Origin: Macrocybe gigantea
Taxonomy: Eukaryota; Basidiomycota; Agaricomycetes; Agaricales; Callistosporiaceae
Assembly: GCA_011319805.1 (NCBI GenBank)
Contig: SJRY01000302.1
Coordinates: 310,001-374,000 of the forward strand
DNA length: 64,000 bases
Reading direction: 5' to 3'
In this document: piece by piece, positions 57,910 to 64,000 of the stretch
Position numbering within the stretch: the first letter of the stretch is position 1
How the letters are laid out: the number at the start of each line of letters is the position of its first letter
Made by a program: the position numbers and the translations under genes
The notes under the pieces: model-generated
What the model was told of the DNA's origin: nothing
Database searches by the model: none
The model's input: only the letters and a program-made list of their open reading frames with translations

Positions 57910-59879
57910 ATGTCAGACGTACTCGGTCTGCCGTTGCTAAGCGGACCACCGCCCCTCGCAGAACAGGGGGACGCATGCCGCAAGTGCAACAAAGAGTTTA
58001 ACATGTTCCTCAACCGGTCCAGAAAGTGCAATCACTGCGGTGAGCGCTTCAGTCCCCTCTCTTTCGATGACCAGGAAAACGAACCTCGGTCGCTTCGTCC
58101 AGGCTACTATTATTGTCACAGCTGCACAGATTATCAGGCCATTATGCCTCGAACGGGCCAGGATACCCAGACGGGATACGATATCATGAATGTTTGTGCG
58201 TTCTGCATCGATCAGCTGAACGGTGAGTTGATGCACCTCTTCAGATCTGAGGCCTTTCACCCGCATGCCAACTCCTTTCCCTTTTCAGTCACCGCTGCAA
58301 CAAAGAGCCAGCTCAAGCACATGCCCCTCTCGAAACTGCGCAAATACGTGGATGCGTACAACATCAAGATAGACCGCGTGGTGGAGAAGGATGATATCAT
58401 CGAGGCAATTCAGAATGCCAGGGTGAGCTGCTTCCTAGGAAATGCGCTTGATGGGAATTTGACGGAGAGACATGTGGTCCAAGAGCGCAAATGGATGCTT
58501 GCCCGCTGCGAATGAAGTACGTGTGCCCTTGAGGACGTCGTGAAAACGGACCGTTGACTCTTTCATTCGAGAACTACTACAGGAAGCACTCGGTGCCAAA
58601 CAGAACGAGCGGTCAGACCCGACGTGGATTCTTCTCGTCTCGGCCCACCGCAGATTCGCCATCATCCCGACCTCCGCCTCGCCCAGCGACGACGCGTCCG
58701 ACGCACAACTTTCCTCGACCGGATCTGGAACCCGATCACCCTTCCCCGCCTCCTCCACGGCATCACTCAGGTCCGGCTCAAGGCGCCCCGCCTCAGCCTC
58801 CCCCGCGCCCGCAGCCGTTCTACACCTCGCCTCAGCAGCCGTATCCACAGCCGCACGGCTACCACCAGTATGGCTATCCGCCCTACTCGCCGTACAATTC
58901 ACACTCGCGACCGACTGGGTATGCGGAATCGGCCCCTCCGCCCCCGCCTCCGCGCGATTCGCGTCCCAGCCATCCACCGCCGCCACCACATCCTCCGCAT
59001 TACTCGCATCCCTACCCCCAGCCGCACGCGCAGTATCCTGGACAGGGCGGGTACTACCAGAACCCGACAGCCTCGCGGTCCTCGCACAACGTCCACCAGA
59101 CATCATCCACGTCGACCGGCCCGAGCACTGCCCCGCCGCCCCGCCCACGCGCTGCATCCGCTGCACCACCTCCGACCGCACCACCGCCAACGCTCGACGA
59201 GCTGCTGTCCATGTCGCCCGAGTCAGTCGCGGCGCTCTCGATCGGGACGCTCAAAGCCGTGCTGTTCAACAACCACGTGAACGCGGGGATGGTGCTCGAA
59301 AAGGGCGATCTGGTACACAAGGTGCAGAGCTTGATCGAGGACGAGCGGAGGGAACGACAGAGGCAGCGTGAAACGGAGGAGAGGGAGGAGAGGGAGAGGA
59401 TCGAGCACGAGAGAGAGATGCTGGAGGAGTACAACCGTGCGCGTCAGGAGCAGGAGGAACGGGAGAGGGCTCAGAATGAGCAAGTGGAACAGGGCAGCGG
59501 TGAGAATGAAGCGGCCACACCAGAACTCGAGGAAACCAGACCTCTGGATGAAGAGGCTCCAAAGCCCGTTTCAAAGTCTCCCCCGCCGACACCACCCAAA
59601 CCGTCGATGCTCGATCGAACGGGCCTCTGCGTCATATGCCAAGACGAGGAGGCTAACATCGCCATCGTGGACTGCGGGTGCGTTTTGTTGTTATTTTTTC
59701 CCCCGCTGTGTCCAATCATGCCGTTTTCTTCGAACCTGTTTTCGATGACGACGCGAAAACAGCATCTCGCCATGTGCAGAGGATGCTCCGAGCTCATCAT
59801 GAACAGCTCGAGGGAGTGCCCGCTCTGCAGAACGAGGATCGTCACCGAAGCCAGGCTGCTCCGCATCTTCAAGCCGTAG
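57910..59879 (+). CDS. FYVE-like / SAP / RING E3 ubiquitin ligase (RNF34/CARP-like)
   Basis: Exons are 57910-58039, 58103-58222, 58289-58422, 58484-58516, 58572-59681 and 59763-59879, giving about 547 residues. The N-terminal zinc finger reads CRKCNKEFNMFLNRSRKCNHC then GYYYCHSC and CAFC, an FYVE-like ring. A first SAP-like helix pair follows (MPLSKLRKYVDAYNIKIDRV). About 200 residues rich in Pro, His, Tyr and Ser come next. Then a second SAP-like region (LSIGTLKAVLFNNHVNAGMV), a charged coiled coil of Glu/Arg, and a C-terminal RING (CVICQDEEANIAIVDCG..HLAMCRGC..CPLC). This order matches RNF34/rififylin ligases. Exon 5 is ended at the GTTTTG donor to keep phase, which leaves an extra Cys before His. 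The better GTGCGT donor at 59678 would need one more base in exon 6. Confidence 0.83.
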
Positions 59880-60701
59880 CCGGAATAACGCTCTGCCTCC
59901 GGCTCCTCCGTCCTGCATTTGAACACACTCATTCTCTCTCCAGACAAGCAGCTTTTTTCCCCATCTTCTCCACAAACTGACCTCTCTTTTTCCTCATGTC
60001 ATCGTATCCTCCGCTCGTTCTTCTGTTCATTGGTTCTCGTCTCCGTGCATGATTCCTGTTTGAATTGGCTGGCTACTCTGTTCTTTCCGACGCTCGACAT
60101 GTGGATACCGTGCGTCATTCGTCTTCTCTTAGACTCGCCCCCCTTCTCACGTTAGCATGTGATGCTCACGTTCGCGCATTCCCCTTTTTCTTTCGCTTTG
60201 TTGTAGACTTTTGATTTAATTGCGATTTCTGTACACCCTGTATCGACCCCAACTGTAACAATTTCCACGCGGCAGCGTTTGGTGCTTTCGGTTTTAGTTG
60301 TTCTACTACAGAATCGAGAACTTGGGCCTCTTCCTGTTTCCTGTTCTGCGTCCCACTCTTAGCAGGACCTGCTATACTGAGAATGCACCTTATGAAAACT
60401 ATTACATTCGCGGTGCATTGCAGTGATCCCTACTAAAACTAATTTTATCTTCATATTACTGAGTCACAATAAAAGGAAGGCGAGAGATTCGGAATCTGTC
60501 GCGTGTGTGAAACGAATGTCGAAACGATATATGCAAGAAATGTAACAAGTCGTTAGGTAGCATTCCCGTCCACAGTGATCAAGGGTATAACAAAGCATAG
60601 ACGAACGCACTATATCCAACTCTCGGTCCTTGCAAAGACACGTATCCATCCATATCCACATATATACCCTACACCCAAAATGTCTGCAAAAGGATCATGC
60701 G
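59880..60701. other. Convergent intergenic region
   Basis: About 0.8 kb between the 3' ends of the RING ligase and the CSC1-like gene. It is T-rich on the plus strand, with an AATAAA-like element near 60470. No gene recognised. Confidence 0.5.
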
Positions 60702-63700
60702 TCACTCCCTCCGAATCGCATCAGGTGGCGCCCCACTGACGTCGACCTTGCCCTTCTCGTCCATCGTGGCGTCTTTCAGGCTGACATTGAGCACTGCCTC
60801 TCTGCACGCCCGTTCCTCCTCCTCCGCGATCCCGAGCGTGTCCCTTGGTATCCATATCGTGCGCTGAGGCCGCGAAATCGCCGGGTGCGCAAAGCCGTAC
60901 TGGTCCTCCTCTCTGGAAGTGTCCTCTGGCGCGATGGACGGCGGGCGTTCTTGGCTTTCCGGTTCCTTGCCTGAAGTCGCCGGCACGATCTTGATGTCGT
61001 CATCCCCGTCTTCCTCGCGGTCCTTGCCGCTCGTCCCCTCATGCAGGCTGGGAGGTGCGCTGTATGTCTTATCGGCCAAGCTGAGAGGGAGGGCATGCAG
61101 CAGCGGAGTGTAGGAATTGTTTAGAATAGCGTGGAAGAAGGCCTATAACGAGAAGTAAAAAGCTGAGACTGCGAGGAAATCTTTTGCAAGACTCATAGCA
61201 CATACGGTGATGACGATCAAGATGACCATAAGGATGCCTTCAGCCAAGGCGCCAGCATTGTTGTTCTCGTCTCTCGCGAGGAAGAACAGCGCAGCAAGGC
61301 AAATTTCCTCGACATAGAGACCAACAAAGATGTGCTGCAAAGCTTTCGGGAAGAAGAGCCCTCCGGTCTCGGATGTTGTGGGCTGACCGAATTGCCACAG
61401 GAAGAGATACTTGTACAGTTGATAGAACAGGAAAAAGGTGACCCATGCGAGACCGTTGATGACCGGCGCGATAATGGAGTATCCAAGAGCTGCAGAATAG
61501 TGAATTGGGATGACTAACAATGAAGACGTATTTCACATACCAATGACGACCAGGAGCGTAACACCAGGGAAAGTTGTACCCCATGCTACGCTCCGCAGGG
61601 TATACTTAATGTCATACACCGCACGGGGCGTACTCCCAAGAATGAAGAGTTTGACGTAATAAATCACGAGCGGTACTATCTGCAAGAAGCCGGCTGCCGT
61701 TCCCGACAGACCTTGGAGAATCACATAGCTGAACCACATGGATGAGATGGAGCTACCCTTCGAATTTGAGGAACTCACGTGAGGAAGAATGTCGAAGCCT
61801 GAGGCAGGTTTTGCGCCAAAAGTGAAGGTACCGACGTCGGGTTTTTAACCAACCCTGGTAGTGCGGCAATGATCCCCGAACTCAGCGTGACAATGAGGAA
61901 GGAGTGCTTAACAAAGACCAAATCAGCAAAAGGGACAAGACAATAAGCATGTAAAACGTACGACGACTTGGAAGGTGAAGAATCTCGACATGAGCGCGAG
62001 CTCAAGACCAGAGTACTTGGGTATGCCTTCGAACCGCGCCAACAAACGGAGGACGATGGGCAAAAGCATCATGAGAACCGCCAGCAAGACAGGCGGAAGA
62101 ATACCAGCGATGATGCCAATGACAAGGGGCGGCAGTCTGCAGATCCAGGCAAGCCAAGGCGCTGTCTCGCAGAGCCTGTAGACATTGGAGATAATACCGA
62201 CGAAGGCAACGGGGAATGCCCAGAGGATGATGAGTCCGGCCGTGGCAGCGTAGCTAATCGCCATGCGGATCTGAATGTAAGGAATTCAGGTTAGCAAAAG
62301 AAACAAAAAAACAGATACTAAGGTAATGACACCTTTTGTTCATACGGATTCAAATTCAGGTTGCTCCAGATCACGTCGCCAGGACTGACTTCAAGGTATT
62401 TTTCAGCTGGGGGACGATTAGCACTGTCCGAAGACAAAAAAAAAAGAGGGAGGAACCTACCCATGCGATACGGTTCATGATGTGTCAAGACCTGGGCAGC
62501 CAGATGCGCGGATATCTGGTTATTGAAAGTGACAAACGCGCTATTGAATGGTGGATAACCGGGGAATTCCTCTCCACCCTGGCTACTCAAACCGTCCTCT
62601 TCTTCCTCTTCCGGTTGGGTGTCTGACTTGATGCCCTTGCCGTCGTTCTCAATGGTATTCCTTCCTTTTTCCAAAAGCCCGTTGCATATTCCGATTTCTT
62701 CCCTGGCCCATTCAATCGTATCAACCTTTTCGCCAGTGAATGGTATCAATCCCAGACGATGCTGCGGTCTTTGCTCCTTGGGCACGACGATGTGGTCCAA
62801 AGGGTTCGAAGCTTCAATGTCTTCTGGTGTGGCTTTTGACTTTGATCCGCCCTGCGCATTCTTTTTCAACGCCGCAAGGCGAATCTTCGCCGCTGTCTTC
62901 ATGAGAGACGTCTCCGCGGATTCCAGCTTGTTGCATGCCTTGAGCCGCCTGTCATAAACGTCTGGCAGTTCCTTCAGATTTCTGAACAAACGAAAGTGAT
63001 CAGGCTAAGAGCTGGGCAGAGTGAGCAGCACACACCTATTGATCCAAATCCTTTTGATGCCGCCAGGAAGTTCTCCGAATACTTTGAGCAAAGCCTCTTT
63101 GCTGAGGTATTTTGCTGGTATCCCAGTGACGAGGATCGTATTTGCCTGAACGGACCGTGCATGGCCAGGATCAATCAGATACTGCTGTCGTGTGATAACG
63201 AAATGCCTCATTTCTCTCTTAATATTATACAGAACCCAGACTGTCGGGAATCACAAGATGAATATCCTGTCGCGCGATGACTGAAGCGAAAACGCACAGG
63301 TGAAAAGATAGACCAATATAATATGCGCCGCATATCGTTCCAGCTTGTCTTTTGCAACGTTTCCGAAAACAAATCGATCCAATCTTGAGTGATTTCCAAC
63401 TTGGGTGCCGACGCTCGTCACGGGAAGGAGAACGACCCAAGATAGGAGCCAGATCGGGAGGAACATTTTTGCACAGAGACGAAGGAAGCGAACGAAGAAG
63501 TACGCGTCTGGACCATTTATTCTAAGGATGTCGCGATAATCTGACCGGTACACAGCCAATGGCCATTGGAATATCGATTCGCTCAGAGGTTTGGAACGCT
63601 TCCTGTTGTCCATCCGTTATTAGTGCCTGTTGCGCAGCATGAAATGAAACGCACGAGGGAGCAGGGACATAGGTGCGTGGTTCGTATATGGCCTTGAAAT

Positions 63701-63868
63701 AGGGTCTCAAAATCGTGAATGCTGCCAGTTCACCGCCAAAAACAATCGCGTTGAACACGAGGGCCGTGACAAAGGTGCTCGTGGAGGCCGATTTGGCTCC
63801 ATCGATGGAAGACCTGGATAATAGAGCATCAGTTGGACTATAAACGAGTCTGGAAGATGAGCATACAT
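60702..63868 (-). CDS. CSC1/OSCA (TMEM63) family mechanosensitive cation channel
   Basis: A plasma-membrane calcium-permeable channel family gated by membrane tension or osmotic change. Exons: 63867-63868 (AT of the start codon plus leader), 63655-63813, 63298-63602, 63036-63240, 62461-62981, 62333-62406, 61962-62270, 61779-61906, 61541-61728, 61206-61489 and 60702-61142, giving 871 residues. The N-terminus MSSIDGAKSASTSTFVTALV leads into the first span. The cytosolic domain contains FQWPLAVYRSDYRDILRING, TRQQYLIDPGHARSVQANTI, TGIPAKYLS and RNLKELPDVYDRRLKACNKL. Then PFNSAFVTFNNQISAHLAAQ precedes the seven-span core (IRMAISYAATAGLIILWAFP; SGLELALMSRFFTFQVV; TYVILQGLSGTAAGFLQIVP; GQPTTSETGGLFFPKALQHI). 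The C-terminal tail is acidic. The start codon appears to be split AT|G by a 53-nt intron. Confidence 0.88.
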
Positions 63869-64000
63869 GGTGGGCACAGAAGAGGAGGACGTGCATCTCT
63901 TTTTCGTGGCCGGTCATTCTTTTATTGAATTTGACGTCAACCGCCCTGGCATGATTCCGGATATGGCAAGCCGTGCGTGTTCCGGGCTCCGAAGCGTCAT

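Overview
This is a stretch of nuclear DNA from a filamentous basidiomycete, most likely an Agaricomycete. The evidence is the gene architecture: about 25 protein genes broken by roughly 110 introns, most of them 47-75 nt. The gene content agrees: a fungal sesquiterpene synthase, a fungal-type P450, a GT32 glycosyltransferase, tandem DUF6593-type genes and a large Agaricomycete family of unknown function. All exon coordinates below were derived by hand from splice consensus, reading phase and conserved motifs. No alignment or transcript data were available, so exon ends should be read as predictions.

Layout. 0-7.6 kb: a partial sorbose-reductase-type SDR, DHH1 (mRNA decay helicase), a GT32 glycosyltransferase, SDHAF2/SDH5 (complex II flavinylation factor) and an O-fucosyltransferase-like gene. 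Both glycosyltransferases carry apparent single-base deficits. 7.6-19.6 kb: a gene-poor block with one weak small gene and an eroded coding fragment. 19.6-21.3 kb: three tiny single-membrane-span genes in a row. 21.7-31.5 kb: three genes on the minus strand, PWP2 (U3 snoRNP), MAK5 (60S biogenesis helicase) and a large-loop MFS transporter. 33.7 kb: a terpene synthase standing alone in a gene-poor region.

37.4-41.1 kb: three predicted mitochondrial or metabolic genes (mL45/Mba1-like, CHCHD2/MIX17-like and a 2-haloacid-dehalogenase-type HAD hydrolase). 41.5-44.6 kb: a secreted gEgh16-like protein with an Asn/Ala/Thr/Gly repeat tail and an ECM15/MTH1187-type protein. 45.0-48.8 kb: a full-length member of an Agaricomycete family of unknown function and a nearby stand-alone copy of its C-terminal domain. 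49.9-55.3 kb: RPB10, a cytochrome P450 and a phosphoglycerate-mutase-family phosphatase. 56.0-64.0 kb: a DUF6593 pseudogene and its intact tandem paralog, an FYVE/SAP/RING ubiquitin ligase and a CSC1/OSCA-type channel.

There is no single coherent biosynthetic or defence cluster. Housekeeping genes alternate with lineage-specific ones. The most notable signals are structural. GC-AG introns look over-represented (six proposed, one shared by tandem paralogs). Several micro-exons are forced by reading phase (5, 8, 9 and 16 nt). A start codon appears to be split by an intron. A run of frameshifts is all explained by loss of one base in a short homopolymer.
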